Part shown: one piece after another, positions 34,343 through 43,178 of the stretch
Layout of the letters: each line of letters begins with the position of its first letter
Position numbering within the stretch: the first letter of the stretch is position 1
Source: Sulfurovum sp. UBA4779
GTDB lineage: Bacteria; Campylobacterota; Campylobacteria; Campylobacterales; Sulfurovaceae
DNA: 64,000 nt
Direction of reading: 5' to 3'
Assembly (NCBI GenBank): GCA_002403155.1
Contig: DHHF01000006.1
Coordinates: forward strand, 1-64,000
The notes under the pieces: generated by a model
Seen by the model: only the letters and a program-made list of their open reading frames with translations
Databases searched by the model: none
What the model was told of the DNA's origin: nothing
Position numbers and translations under genes: made by a program

Positions 34343-35467
34343 TTATTGCTCCAATGCTGATTTGATTCTTTTGAGTGCTTGGGCGGTTTTATCTTTTTCA
34401 TATACCAGTGCCAGCCGCACATACCCTTTGCCCTCTTCTTTGCGCCCCAAAAAAGAGCCCGGCAGCACTTTTAGATTATAGTTTTTATAAAGTTTTACGG
34501 TAAAACCGATCTCATCTTCTACTTTGAGCCAGATATAAAAAGTCGCTTCGGGCATCGGTATCCCCAATATCTCTTTGGCCAACCGGAAGTTTTCTATATA
34601 TTTTTCCCTAAACACCTCTACATGCGCCTGATCCGACCAGGCGGCGGCGGCGGCATATTGCAGCGGCAAAGGCGAAGCGCATCCCACATACGTACGATAC
34701 ACCATATACTCCTTAAGGATCTGTTTGTCTCCCGCAATAAATCCGCTTCTAAGGCCCGGAGCAGACGATCGTTTTGAGATAGAGTTGATCACCAAGATAT
34801 TTTTAAATTCTGTGTTGCCGACTTCGATACTGGCATTGAGCAAAGAAGGCAGAGGCGCATCCAAATAAAGATCGATATAGCACTCATCATTCAGTAAAAC
34901 AAAATCATGCTTCAGTGCCAGTTCAACCCACTTTTTAAGCATTTCGATGGGCATGACAGAAGAGGTAGGATTGTTTGGCGAATTCAAAATAACCAAATTT
35001 GCTTTTTGCAGCATCGCTTCATTTGCTTCGGGCTGAAAATTGTTTCGGCTGTCTAAATCAAGATACAAAACTTCGGCACGGCTTGCTTTGGCTGCACCCT
35101 CGTAAATCTGGTAAAAAGGATTGGGGAAAACCATAACCGGATCTTTGATATCATGCAGCAAAAACTGAGGAAAATTAAAAAGCACTTCTCTGGTCCCAAA
35201 TGTGGGAATCATCTGTGCATCGTTCAAAGACAAATCAAAACGATTGCGAAGATAATCAAAAATCCCTTTACGTAAAATATCTTCTCCGGCTGTTTTTGGA
35301 TATTTGTTAAGCAGTGTCGCATTTTGACAAAGCGCATCTACAATAAATTGGGGAGTATCAAACTGAGGCTCGCCGATCGTCAAACTCAAAGGCGCATAAG
35401 CATTGTCCGGAACAATACCTTCAAGCAGCCGGTTTAATTTTTCAAAGGGGTAGGTTTCAAACTTCAT
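34343..35467 (-). CDS. PLP-dependent aminotransferase, class I/II (probable N-succinyldiaminopimelate aminotransferase)
   Basis: 374 aa (an ATG two codons upstream is also possible). Fold-type I features: LNSPNNPTSS (161-170), DECYIDLY (194-201) and the PLP lysine in SISKRSSAPGLRSGF (Lys232). Campylobacterota proteins beginning with a YPFEKL motif like this one are commonly annotated as DapC-type enzymes, which transaminate N-succinyl-L,L-diaminopimelate precursors for lysine and peptidoglycan. Cell-wall neighbours (murC, PBP4-type) agree. Specificity for other amino acids is not excluded. A TATAAT box at 35490-35495 gives the operon a promoter. Confidence 0.88.
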   Translation of the reverse strand: MKFETYPFEKLNRLLEGIVPDNAYAPLSLTIGEPQFDTPQFIVDALCQNATLLNKYPKTAGEDILRKGIFDYLRNRFDLSLNDAQMIPTFGTREVLFNFPQFLLHDIKDPVMVFPNPFYQIYEGAAKASRAEVLYLDLDSRNNFQPEANEAMLQKANLVILNSPNNPTSSVMPIEMLKKWVELALKHDFVLLNDECYIDLYLDAPLPSLLNASIEVGNTEFKNILVINSISKRSSAPGLRSGFIAGDKQILKEYMVYRTYVGCASPLPLQYAAAAAWSDQAHVEVFREKYIENFRLAKEILGIPMPEATFYIWLKVEDEIGFTVKLYKNYNLKVLPGSFLGRKEEGKGYVRLALVYEKDKTAQALKRIKSALEQ

Positions 35468-35489
35468 CTGCATTTATCTTTTTGAAAGA

Positions 35490-35495
35490 ATTATA
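35490..35495 (-). promoter_or_regulatory. Promoter -10 box for the aminotransferase-murC group
   Basis: TATAAT on the minus strand (CGGTATAATTC), about 23 bp upstream of the start codon, between the end of the PBP4-type gene and the aminotransferase. Confidence 0.55.
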
Positions 35496-35524
35496 CCGTA
35501 GATGGCGTTAAGATTTGAAATGTC

Positions 35525-37207
35525 CTACAACTTTACGATAAATGCTCCCCGGTTCAGCTTTTGGCGTATAGAATTTAATGCTTGTTTGGCGCTTGACTCG
35601 TCACTATAAGGTCCTACGATTACCCTATAAATGCTTTGATGGAGTATGTGATATGCATATCCTGCCTTTTTGATTTTTGCCAAATAATCTGCTTTGGGGG
35701 GTTGTGAAAAAGAGCCGATTTGTATGCCGTATCCCTGAACCGAATTTTGATCGCTGGAGGTTTTTGTATCTTTTTGCGCATGCTTTTTAGCAATATGCTG
35801 CCTGGCTGCCTTAGGTTTGCTTGTGCCGCTTGCCAACCATTTGATAATCTCATTTTGTAATTGGTTTGCTCTCCAGTTTCCCTTATTGCTATTGACCAAG
35901 ATCACAACATTGTAAAGTTTTCCTGCCCGGTTTTCAACATAGCCTGCAATATTCTTCACGCGTTTGAGCGTACCTGTTTTCATCCATGCATGCTTGTTTG
36001 CCGACGTTCCGCCGAACCGTCTTTTTATCGTACCGTCTACGCCTGCGATAGAAAGCGTATCTCTCCATTTTTCTCCATATCTTAAATAAGCATCTTCCAG
36101 TACATCCGACAAAAGTTTGGCATTCAATTTTGACGTACGCGAAAGGCCGCTTCCGTTATCGATCGACAATACCCCTCCTTGCACGGCATTTTTGCTTTTC
36201 AAAATATTTGCTATGGCACTTCTCCCTTTTGCCAGAGTCGCAGGGGCGCCGTACATCTTTGCGCCAAGCAAAAGCAAAAGGTGGCGGGCGTACAGATTGT
36301 TGCTATCTTTAGCGGTCGTTGAGATGATCTCACTAAGCGGCTGAGAATAATGCGTAAAAAGAATGTGGGCCGTAAAAGGAATCTTTTCCAATCTAAGGCC
36401 GCCCTGCACTTTTATCCCTTCGCATGCAAGGGCGTCTTTCAGTGCATAATAAAATGATTTGTACGGTTTTGTAATGACTTGTGCGATCCTGCGTTCTCCG
36501 CATCGTTGAGATATTTTTCCATACACCAAAACAGAAGGAACCGTTTCAGTTTTGTCTATTTTAACGATCGGCCACGAATATCTGCCCTCACAAGGCGCAT
36601 TCACTCTTTGCAGATGATTGACAATCTTATAGCTGTAGTCAACGCTTTCTTGGGTGATGCTGTTTTTATTCGGCGTTACGCAAATGGTGCTGATGCGCTC
36701 ATTAAACATCATTGCATCGGGCATTGCATTGTATGGACTGTAGATATTTTCATCAAATCCGGAGGTGTCCTTATTGCCTACCTTAAAATAGCTTCGGTCT
36801 ATAAGAATATTTCCTGCAATCTTTCGTATGCCTCTCTTGCTTAGCTCGCTAACGATTTTTGGCAAATCATCCGAAGAGAGCGTCGGATCTCCAAAACCCT
36901 TGATTGCCAAGTCCCCATATAGTGTACCGTTTTTTAAAACGCCGGTTGTGTAAAATTGGGTAGGCCAGCGATAATCAAACCCCAAATTTAAAACAGAAGC
37001 ATAAGTCGTTACCACCTTAATGACGGAAGCGGGCGTCATGGCCTTTTCGGCGCCATAAGAAACCACCACCTCGCCGCCTACTTCTTTGATGTAAATACCC
37101 ACTTCATTTGTTGCAATACCGGATTTGTTGATCTCTTGCTGCACCTTTAAAGGAAGCGTTGCGTGTACACAAAAAGTAACTATCAAATAGACAATCAGAT
37201 GTTTCAA
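35525..37207 (-). CDS. dacB: PBP4-type D-Ala-D-Ala carboxypeptidase/endopeptidase (S13) fused to a C-terminal SPOR domain
   Basis: 560 aa. Signal peptide about 1-16. The S13 catalytic triad is complete: SVIK (Ser61-Lys64), SNN (302-304) and KTG (410-412), the last in AWMKTGTLKRVKNIAGYVE. After a Lys/Gln/Ser-rich linker (about 445-480) comes a SPOR domain (about 485-560: GYGIQIGSFSQPPKADYLAKI ... YRVIVGPYSDESSAKQAL). SPOR domains bind denuded septal glycan, so the fusion should direct the hydrolase to the division site. Standard DacB/PBP4 proteins lack SPOR. The enzyme trims or opens peptide cross-links in the periplasm. Confidence 0.93.
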   Translation of the reverse strand: MKHLIVYLIVTFCVHATLPLKVQQEINKSGIATNEVGIYIKEVGGEVVVSYGAEKAMTPASVIKVVTTYASVLNLGFDYRWPTQFYTTGVLKNGTLYGDLAIKGFGDPTLSSDDLPKIVSELSKRGIRKIAGNILIDRSYFKVGNKDTSGFDENIYSPYNAMPDAMMFNERISTICVTPNKNSITQESVDYSYKIVNHLQRVNAPCEGRYSWPIVKIDKTETVPSVLVYGKISQRCGERRIAQVITKPYKSFYYALKDALACEGIKVQGGLRLEKIPFTAHILFTHYSQPLSEIISTTAKDSNNLYARHLLLLLGAKMYGAPATLAKGRSAIANILKSKNAVQGGVLSIDNGSGLSRTSKLNAKLLSDVLEDAYLRYGEKWRDTLSIAGVDGTIKRRFGGTSANKHAWMKTGTLKRVKNIAGYVENRAGKLYNVVILVNSNKGNWRANQLQNEIIKWLASGTSKPKAARQHIAKKHAQKDTKTSSDQNSVQGYGIQIGSFSQPPKADYLAKIKKAGYAYHILHQSIYRVIVGPYSDESSAKQALNSIRQKLNRGAFIVKL

Positions 37208-37342
37208 CTTCTTTCCTTACCTATTCAAACAATCTATACAAGAATTTTCTAACACGATACAATGCCTCTCTTCTTTTTTTGCATTCATATTTTCTAAACA
37301 TTGCTTTAAATCAAATCTCTTTTTAGCCTTTGGCCTTGCCCG

Positions 37343-37394
37343 AAAAATGCTTTAAATCATAAAGTACCCTGCTCATACATTTGACGCATTTTTT
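37343..37394. repeat. Perfect 52-bp duplicate of the secF 3' end
   Basis: This 52-bp stretch is identical to 37471-37522, 128 bp away in the same orientation. On the minus strand it repeats the last codons of secF (KMRQMYEQGTL and stop) and the 14 bp after the stop. It is not translated as part of secF. The perfect identity implies a recent duplication or ongoing homogenisation. Confidence 0.9.
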
Positions 37395-37400
37395 TTATTC

Positions 37401-37470
37401 TTTTCTTCTTGCAGACAGGCAAAGCCCGTCTGCAATTCATCTCACTAAAGCTTCGGCTTTGCCGAGATAA
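37401..37470 (-). repeat. Covarying hairpin element, copy at secF
   Basis: Minus-strand order: CTCGGCAAAGCC, GAAGCTTTAGTGAGATGAATTG, then a hairpin and AAGAAGAAAAG. The hairpin (37409-37435) pairs TTGCAGACGGGC with GCCTGTCTGCAA around TTT; one pair is G-U only in the minus-strand RNA (A-C mismatch on the plus strand). It shares its flanks with two copies at 59.95-60.13 kb but has a different, still paired stem. It sits between the two copies of the 52-bp secF duplication. Confidence 0.65.
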
Positions 37471-37522
37471 AAAAATGCTTTAAATCATAAAGTACCCTGC
37501 TCATACATTTGACGCATTTTTT
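37471..37522. repeat. 52-bp direct repeat, parent copy at the secF 3' end
   Basis: Includes the last 12 codons and stop of secF. Identical to 37343-37394. Confidence 0.9.
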
Positions 37523-38456
37523 CTTTCTCTTTCTCTCTTTTAAGTTTTTGGGCTTCCTTTTCTCTAAAATCAGAAGCAGAGAAGCCCATCCATATCAACA
37601 TAGGAGATGCCACAAAGATAGAAGAGTAGGTACCCACCATAATCCCCGCCATCAGTGTAAAGCTGAAACTTTTAATGATTTCTCCTCCAAACAAAAAGAG
37701 GGCCAACACCACAAACAGCGTTGTCAAAGAAGTAAGCGTCGTACGAGAAAGGGTGCGCGTCACCGACTCGTTGATGATCTCTGACAATTCCGGAACTTTC
37801 AGTGTTCGTATTTCATCCCTGATACGGTCAAAGACGATGATCGTATCATTGATCGAATATCCCAGCAAGGTAAGAATTGCCGCAAGCGTATCGAGGTTGA
37901 CTTCGATATTAAAAAGCGCTATTGCCCCAAGCGCTATCGTTGCATCATGAACCAATGCAAGAACTGAAGCCAATGCAAAACGCCACTCAAATCTAAAGGC
38001 AACATAAACCAAAATCCCAAAAATAGCAAGCATCATCGCCATCAGCCCTTTTTCTCGAAGCTCTGATCCCACTTTTGCTCCGACCATGTCGACTCTGCGT
38101 ATACTAAAGGTGCCCGTATCTTTAAGCAGCGCGCCTACCGTATCTCCGACATCTTTGCCTAGCGATTGCGAGCTCATTTTGGCACGGATTACGATCTCAT
38201 CTTCACTGCCGAAATAGGTGACGCTCGCACCCTCATATGCCTTGTCTGCACTGATTGCCTCTCTTACTTTGCTGATGGGCGCTTTGCCTTCATACTGCAC
38301 CTGTATCAGCGTTCCTCCTGCAAAGTCAATACCATAGTTAAACCCTTTAACGAAAATAAGTCCAAGTGAAAGCAGTACAACCGTCAATGAAAGCAAACCG
38401 AACCGTTTGCTATAATTCATCAGATTAAATGCTTTTTTATATGTAAAAACTTCCAC
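37485..38456 (-). CDS. secF: Protein translocase subunit SecF
   Basis: 323 aa from a GTG at 38456, two bases after the secD stop and with GGGGAG upstream; the longer frame starts inside secD. Six membrane helices with the SecF hallmark GIDFAGGTLIQVQYEG after the first helix, and the conserved block of TM4-6 (LTLLGYSINDTIIVFDRIRDEIR, SRTTLTSLTTLFVVLALFLFGG). SecDF uses the proton gradient to pull exported proteins through SecYEG. It has a highly charged C terminus (about 295-323). The gene's last 12 codons are duplicated downstream. Confidence 0.97.
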   Translation of the reverse strand: MEVFTYKKAFNLMNYSKRFGLLSLTVVLLSLGLIFVKGFNYGIDFAGGTLIQVQYEGKAPISKVREAISADKAYEGASVTYFGSEDEIVIRAKMSSQSLGKDVGDTVGALLKDTGTFSIRRVDMVGAKVGSELREKGLMAMMLAIFGILVYVAFRFEWRFALASVLALVHDATIALGAIALFNIEVNLDTLAAILTLLGYSINDTIIVFDRIRDEIRTLKVPELSEIINESVTRTLSRTTLTSLTTLFVVLALFLFGGEIIKSFSFTLMAGIMVGTYSSIFVASPMLIWMGFSASDFREKEAQKLKREKEKEKMRQMYEQGTL

Positions 38457-38458
38457 GG

Positions 38459-40036
38459 CTATTTCTCCCCTGCTTTCATGCCAAACCAAAATCCTGTTTT
38501 TTTGCGATCGATTTTAGGCAATATCCACTGATATATACCATGCGTACCCGCGATCGCGGTAAACATCGAGGCCAAAATACCGATACTCATCGTTAAAGCA
38601 AACCCTTTGATTGGGCCTGTACCGTACACATAAAGCGCTACTGCTGCAACCAAAGTAGTTATGTTGGCGTCTAAAATTGCCGTAAAAGCATTGCTGTAGC
38701 CGTCTTCGATCGATTTTGCTATTGACTTTCCTTCTCTAAGCAACTCTCTGATACGCTCGGAGATAATGACATTGGCATCCACCGCCATTCCCACTGTCAA
38801 AACAATGCCCGCCATACCCGGAAGCGTCAAAGTAGCTCCAAACAGCGACATAATCGCCAAAATCAAAAACAAGTTTCCTATTAACGCAATATTGGCGATA
38901 ACGCCTGCCATCCCATAATAAAATATCATAAAAATAACAACCAAAACAAATCCCGAAGCCAACGCAACAGAGCTTGCTTTAATGCTGTCTGCACCCAAAC
39001 TAGGCCCGACCGATCGTTTTTCTTCGACAAAAACAGGGGCAAGCAAAGCGCCCGAACGCAAAGCGATAGCCAGGTCGTGTGCCTCAGGAACCGTAAAGTT
39101 GCCTGAGATCTGCACATGCCCCCCTCCGATACGTTCTCTTATGACAGGGGCTGAATACACTTTATTGTCCAATACAACCGCCATACGTTTTCCGACATTT
39201 TTAGCCGTAAAATCCCCGAAGATTTTAGCCCCTTGCCCATTGAGCGTAAAATTGATCACGGGCTGGTTGTTTTCATCAAACCCTACTTTTGCATCGATAA
39301 GCATAGAGCCGTCCAGTACGGGAATCTGATGAAGCAAATAACGCTCCGGCGTATAAATATCAGTCAAAATCACATCCCCGTAGCTTCTTGCCTCATCTTC
39401 GCTCATCGTCTCTACTCTTGCAATTTTTCCCTCATCCACAGCCATAAGCTGCAAATGCGCTGCCCTTGCAACCAATTCGCGAATACGCTGTTCGTCTTCT
39501 TGCGTTTTAATGCCCGGAACTTCTACAAGGATTTTATCTTCTCCCTGTTTAGCCACCGTAGGTTCTGCCAAGCCAAACTCATTCAGCCTGCCGCGAATCG
39601 TGTCTACAGCCTGGCTGATGGCGTTTTGCTTGGTTTGAAGCACCTCTTCTTCAGTCATTGCTACAGTGAACTTCAACCCATTTTCATTCAGCACGATACC
39701 CGGAATATCATTTTTGAGCAATTGTTTGGCTTTTGAAGCGTCATCTTCGTCAAGAAGCTCAAACGTAATACTTTTCCCCTCTTCGAGGCGCAATTCATCA
39801 AAAATAATCTCTTCATCATCAAATGTATATTTGATGCTTGCTGCGATGGATTTCAATTTTGATTCGACGGCAACCTCGCTCTTCACACCAAGCAGCATAT
39901 GAAGCCCGCCTTGCAAATCAAGGCCGAGCGTGATTTTTTTACCGCTTTGGCTCTGCAGCAAAGAAGGGATAGAAAACACCACGCCGAAAATAAGCGCAAA
40001 GGCAAAAAGTATTACCCTGTAATTAAGCGTCTTCAT
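38459..40036 (-). CDS. secD: Protein translocase subunit SecD
   Basis: 525 aa from ATG 40036 (MKTLNYRVI), which overlaps the yajC stop by 14 bp; the longer frame would start inside yajC. N-terminal helix, then the conserved GLDLQGGLHMLLGV, the large P1 periplasmic domain, and the C-terminal helix bundle with LTLPGMAGIVLTVGMAVDANVIISERIRE and GYSNAFTAILDANITTLVAAVALY. It works with SecF and YajC to complete Sec export. The yajC-secD-secF order is typical. Confidence 0.97.
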   Translation of the reverse strand: MKTLNYRVILFAFALIFGVVFSIPSLLQSQSGKKITLGLDLQGGLHMLLGVKSEVAVESKLKSIAASIKYTFDDEEIIFDELRLEEGKSITFELLDEDDASKAKQLLKNDIPGIVLNENGLKFTVAMTEEEVLQTKQNAISQAVDTIRGRLNEFGLAEPTVAKQGEDKILVEVPGIKTQEDEQRIRELVARAAHLQLMAVDEGKIARVETMSEDEARSYGDVILTDIYTPERYLLHQIPVLDGSMLIDAKVGFDENNQPVINFTLNGQGAKIFGDFTAKNVGKRMAVVLDNKVYSAPVIRERIGGGHVQISGNFTVPEAHDLAIALRSGALLAPVFVEEKRSVGPSLGADSIKASSVALASGFVLVVIFMIFYYGMAGVIANIALIGNLFLILAIMSLFGATLTLPGMAGIVLTVGMAVDANVIISERIRELLREGKSIAKSIEDGYSNAFTAILDANITTLVAAVALYVYGTGPIKGFALTMSIGILASMFTAIAGTHGIYQWILPKIDRKKTGFWFGMKAGEK

Positions 40037-40313
40037 TGCTGACTTCAACCTTTTTTGCCACAAAAGCCCTATCCAGCTTCACTATAGTGTCGTCATTTAG
40101 TTTGATTTTGATAAAATCTTCTTCCGGTTTTACAATTTCAGCGATCAGTCCGCCGCTGGTAATAATCTTATCGCCTTTGGCAAGACTTTCAAGCATTTGT
40201 TTATGTGCTTTTTGCTGTTTTTGCTGCGGTCTGATAATCAAGAAATAGAAAATCGCAAATAAAATGATCAATGGTAAAAATGAACCAATCATGCTACCTT
40301 GTTCTGCTCCCAT
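40023..40313 (-). CDS. yajC: Preprotein translocase subunit YajC
   Basis: 96 aa from ATG 40313, which has AAGGATTCCT upstream. One N-terminal membrane helix (about 8-28, SFLPLIILFAIFYFLIIRPQQKQ) and the cytoplasmic domain with KGDKIITSGGLIAEIVKPEEDFIKIKLNDDTIVKLDRAFVAK, both characteristic. It associates with SecDF-YidC. The divergent lnt gene begins only about 28 bp from this start, so the promoters of the two genes overlap. Confidence 0.95.
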   Translation of the reverse strand: MGAEQGSMIGSFLPLIILFAIFYFLIIRPQQKQQKAHKQMLESLAKGDKIITSGGLIAEIVKPEEDFIKIKLNDDTIVKLDRAFVAKKVEVSNEDA

Positions 40314-40341
40314 AGGAATCCTTTTGAGTAATTTTTTAAAA

Positions 40342-41607
40342 ATGCACCAATATTTTAACACCTTTGTACTAACAAGAGGCTTTTTGATAGCCCTTTTGGG
40401 TTCTTTGTTTATCTATCTGGATACATGGGATATTTCATACTTTTGGCTCAACACCCTCTGTGCGGTTGCAGCCTTGTATCTTCTGCTTAAAGAAGAACAA
40501 AACGTATGGTTTTGGGCAGGATTTTTTATAGGCATTTTTTGGTTTTGGTGGATCAGCCTTAGCTTCAAACACTACGGCATGACCTGGGCAATCCCCTTTA
40601 GCATTTTGATCGTTTCTTTCATATATGGCCTTCTTTTTTGGTCTATAGCCTTTATAGCAAATAAAATTGCCGCTAAACTTTGTATTGATAGCTCCATTTT
40701 TCCTTTGGTGATTAAAGCATTTGGACTTTTAGGACTAAGCTATGTTCATCCTTTCGGCTTTGATTGGTTCAAGCCCGAACTGATGTTTACCAATAGCTAC
40801 CTTGGGATTCAAAAATGGCAATTCGCCATCATTCTGTTGTCTCTTGCAATAACCATTGCAAAAAGACATCCTGCCTATCTGGCGCTGCTGTTTTTTTCTT
40901 ATCAGCCAACCGGCAGCACTTCTTATACTATCCCGCCTGATATACAGATCACCTGCACCCAGATTCCTGTTGAGGACAAATGGAAAGAAAATTTGCACAC
41001 TGATCAATTTCAAATTTTCTTGACATTGATTGATGATGCTATCCATGCAAAAAAATCCCTTATCATACTTCCGGAATCTGTATTTCCTGTTTTTTTAAAC
41101 CGCTCTTGGGATCTTTTTGAAGCACTAAAAGAAAGGGCACAAAAAATAAACATCGTTACGGGTGCACTTTATTGGGATGGGGAGGTACCCCACAATTCTG
41201 CTTATATTTTTACTAAAAATAACGTCCAAATAGCCAACAAAGTGCTTCTTGTGCCATTCGGAGAAAAAAACCCGCTTCCTGATTTTTTAAGCGATTGGGT
41301 GAATGAAGTTTTTTATGACGGTGCGGTAGATTATCAAGCAAGCAGCGAAATAAGCGATTATACCATTCAAAAAGATACCTATCGCAATGCCATCTGCTTT
41401 GAGGCAACGAGCGAAAAACTCTACGAAGGAGAGCCCAAGCAAATGATAGTCTTAAGCAACAACGGCTGGTTTGTCCCCTCCGTAGAACCCTCCCTTCAAA
41501 AGATTTTGCTACAATACTACAGTAAAAAATACGGCACTACCATCTATCATAGTGTAAATATGTCCGATGCTTACATGATAAAAGAAGGGACGGTAACAGA
41601 AATTTGA
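40342..41607 (+). CDS. lnt: Apolipoprotein N-acyltransferase
   Basis: 421 aa from ATG 40342. The longest frame overlaps yajC; a TTG nearby, preceded by AGGAATCC, is another possible start. Several N-terminal membrane helices (about 8-180) precede a nitrilase-fold periplasmic domain with the catalytic triad Glu245 (ILPESVFP), Lys300 (ANKVLLVPFGEKNPLP) and Cys352 (AICFEATS). It adds the third acyl chain to lipoproteins. It is shorter than the E. coli enzyme (512 aa), as is common in Campylobacterota. It is divergent from yajC. Confidence 0.93.
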   Translation: MHQYFNTFVLTRGFLIALLGSLFIYLDTWDISYFWLNTLCAVAALYLLLKEEQNVWFWAGFFIGIFWFWWISLSFKHYGMTWAIPFSILIVSFIYGLLFWSIAFIANKIAAKLCIDSSIFPLVIKAFGLLGLSYVHPFGFDWFKPELMFTNSYLGIQKWQFAIILLSLAITIAKRHPAYLALLFFSYQPTGSTSYTIPPDIQITCTQIPVEDKWKENLHTDQFQIFLTLIDDAIHAKKSLIILPESVFPVFLNRSWDLFEALKERAQKINIVTGALYWDGEVPHNSAYIFTKNNVQIANKVLLVPFGEKNPLPDFLSDWVNEVFYDGAVDYQASSEISDYTIQKDTYRNAICFEATSEKLYEGEPKQMIVLSNNGWFVPSVEPSLQKILLQYYSKKYGTTIYHSVNMSDAYMIKEGTVTEI

Positions 41608-41649
41608 ATGGTTTAATCACCACTTGAATTGGCACAAAAGGATAGTTTT

Positions 41650-42009
41650 ATGAAGCATACTGCGAAATTTTGGACGATCCCCATCAAAGGCTACCAATAC
41701 ATCTCAAGAATGCTGCCGGCAAATTGCCGCTACTACCCCACCTGTTCAGAATATGCCAAATGGCAGTTTGAGTTCAATGCGCCGCACAAAGCGCTTATGG
41801 CAAGTACTTTGCGCATACTTCGCTGCAATCAGCTTTTCCCCGGCGGCATAGACTACCCGCTTGTCAATTTCACTCCCCCAAAACCGGCAATACCGCTCAG
41901 GCCTGAGCGGTATGTTCAAACAATCACTATACGGTATTGGCTTGTTCCAAAAGAGGCATCATATTATTATATAATCAAACAATTTTCTTCAACTAAAAAT
42001 CAAAGCTGA
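41650..42009 (+). CDS. yidD: Membrane protein insertion efficiency factor YidD
   Basis: 119 aa from ATG 41650 (AAAAGGATAGTTTT upstream; the TTG seven codons before is less likely). The YidD signature is complete: YQYISRMLPANCRYYPTCSEYAKWQFE and RILRCNQLFPGGIDYP, with the conserved cysteines. The family is usually 70-90 aa; here a 35-residue C-terminal extension rich in Tyr/Lys follows. YidD helps YidC insert membrane proteins. It is separated from rpmH/rnpA/yidC, its usual neighbours, and placed after lnt. Confidence 0.92.
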   Translation: MKHTAKFWTIPIKGYQYISRMLPANCRYYPTCSEYAKWQFEFNAPHKALMASTLRILRCNQLFPGGIDYPLVNFTPPKPAIPLRPERYVQTITIRYWLVPKEASYYYIIKQFSSTKNQS

Positions 42010-42070
42010 TTTCTCGTTTTTAACAAAATATGTGGCATACTCAACGCTACTATTTACAAAAGGATCCCCT

Positions 42071-43090
42071 ATGTCACTCATTCTTCATTCTCCTCTTGAT
42101 ATGCACCTGCATCTCAGAGATGAAAAGATGCTTGAAAACATCGCACAAGCAAGTGCACATACATTTGCAGGCGGACTGATCATGCCCAATCTTGTACCGC
42201 CTATAACCAGCAAGGAAGAGGTTGTTGCCTATAAACAACGCATCTTAAAGGCCATCGGGAAAGAACAGTTCACTCCCTATATGACTCTTTTTTTTAAATC
42301 CGACTACGACAAAGCTTTTTTAGAGAGCGTAAGCGAAGAAATTACGGCTATCAAACTCTATCCTGCCGGTATTACAACCAACTCCGAAGGCGGCGTAAGC
42401 GGTTTTGATATAGAAGCACTGCGGGGCACGCTTGAAACAATGAGCGAACTTGGTATCCCTTTATGCATTCATGGAGAAACAAACGGTTTTGTCATGGATA
42501 GAGAAGCAGAGTTTGTATCCATTTATGAAAAGCTGGCTTCGGCTTTTCCGAAACTCAAAATTATCATGGAGCATATCACCACCAAAGAGAGTGTAGAAGC
42601 ACTTGATAGATTTGAAAATCTTTATGCAACCATTACTGCACACCATCTCATGATAACGCTTGATGATGTAGCCGGCGGAATGCTTAGGCCCCATCTTTTT
42701 TGCAAACCCATCGCCAAACGTCCTGAAGATAGAGAGGCCTTGCGCAAGGCAGCCCTTAGTGCGCATCCCAAAGTGATGTTCGGTTCTGATTCAGCACCCC
42801 ATCCTCAGCACGCCAAAGAATCATGCGGATGTGCGGCGGGTGTTTTTACGGCACCTATTGCCCTTCAGATACTCGCTGAACTGTTTGAAAAAGAAGCAGC
42901 ATCGCAAGAAAAATTACAGGCTTTTATTTGCGGCAATGCAGAAAAAATTTATGGCATCAAAGCACAGCCTAAAAAAGTCGTTTTGGAAAAAAAACCGTTT
43001 AAAGTTCCTCAGCGCTACAACGGAGTCGTCCCCATGTATGCAGAAGAGGAGATCTCCTACTCGATCAAAGAAGTTCATAGCGGACAGTAA
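42071..43090 (+). CDS. pyrC: Dihydroorotase
   Basis: 339 aa from ATG 42071, which has AAAAGGATCCCCT upstream. It closes carbamoyl-aspartate to dihydroorotate in pyrimidine synthesis. The metal ligands DMHLHLRD (His12, His14), the carboxylated lysine in AIKLYPAG (Lys95), CIHGE, MEHITTKE and FGSDSAPH (the catalytic Asp) are all present. The length and motifs match the E. coli-type homodimeric enzyme. It is in a plus-strand group with yidD and cysK but with 60-90-bp gaps. Confidence 0.96.
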   Translation: MSLILHSPLDMHLHLRDEKMLENIAQASAHTFAGGLIMPNLVPPITSKEEVVAYKQRILKAIGKEQFTPYMTLFFKSDYDKAFLESVSEEITAIKLYPAGITTNSEGGVSGFDIEALRGTLETMSELGIPLCIHGETNGFVMDREAEFVSIYEKLASAFPKLKIIMEHITTKESVEALDRFENLYATITAHHLMITLDDVAGGMLRPHLFCKPIAKRPEDREALRKAALSAHPKVMFGSDSAPHPQHAKESCGCAAGVFTAPIALQILAELFEKEAASQEKLQAFICGNAEKIYGIKAQPKKVVLEKKPFKVPQRYNGVVPMYAEEEISYSIKEVHSGQ

Positions 43091-43178
43091 CCTGATGTTT
43101 GCATCATATCCGTTAGCCCTTCATTGTTTGACAAAAGACACGTTTGCCAAACACAATCAAAAACAAAAAGGAAGATAA

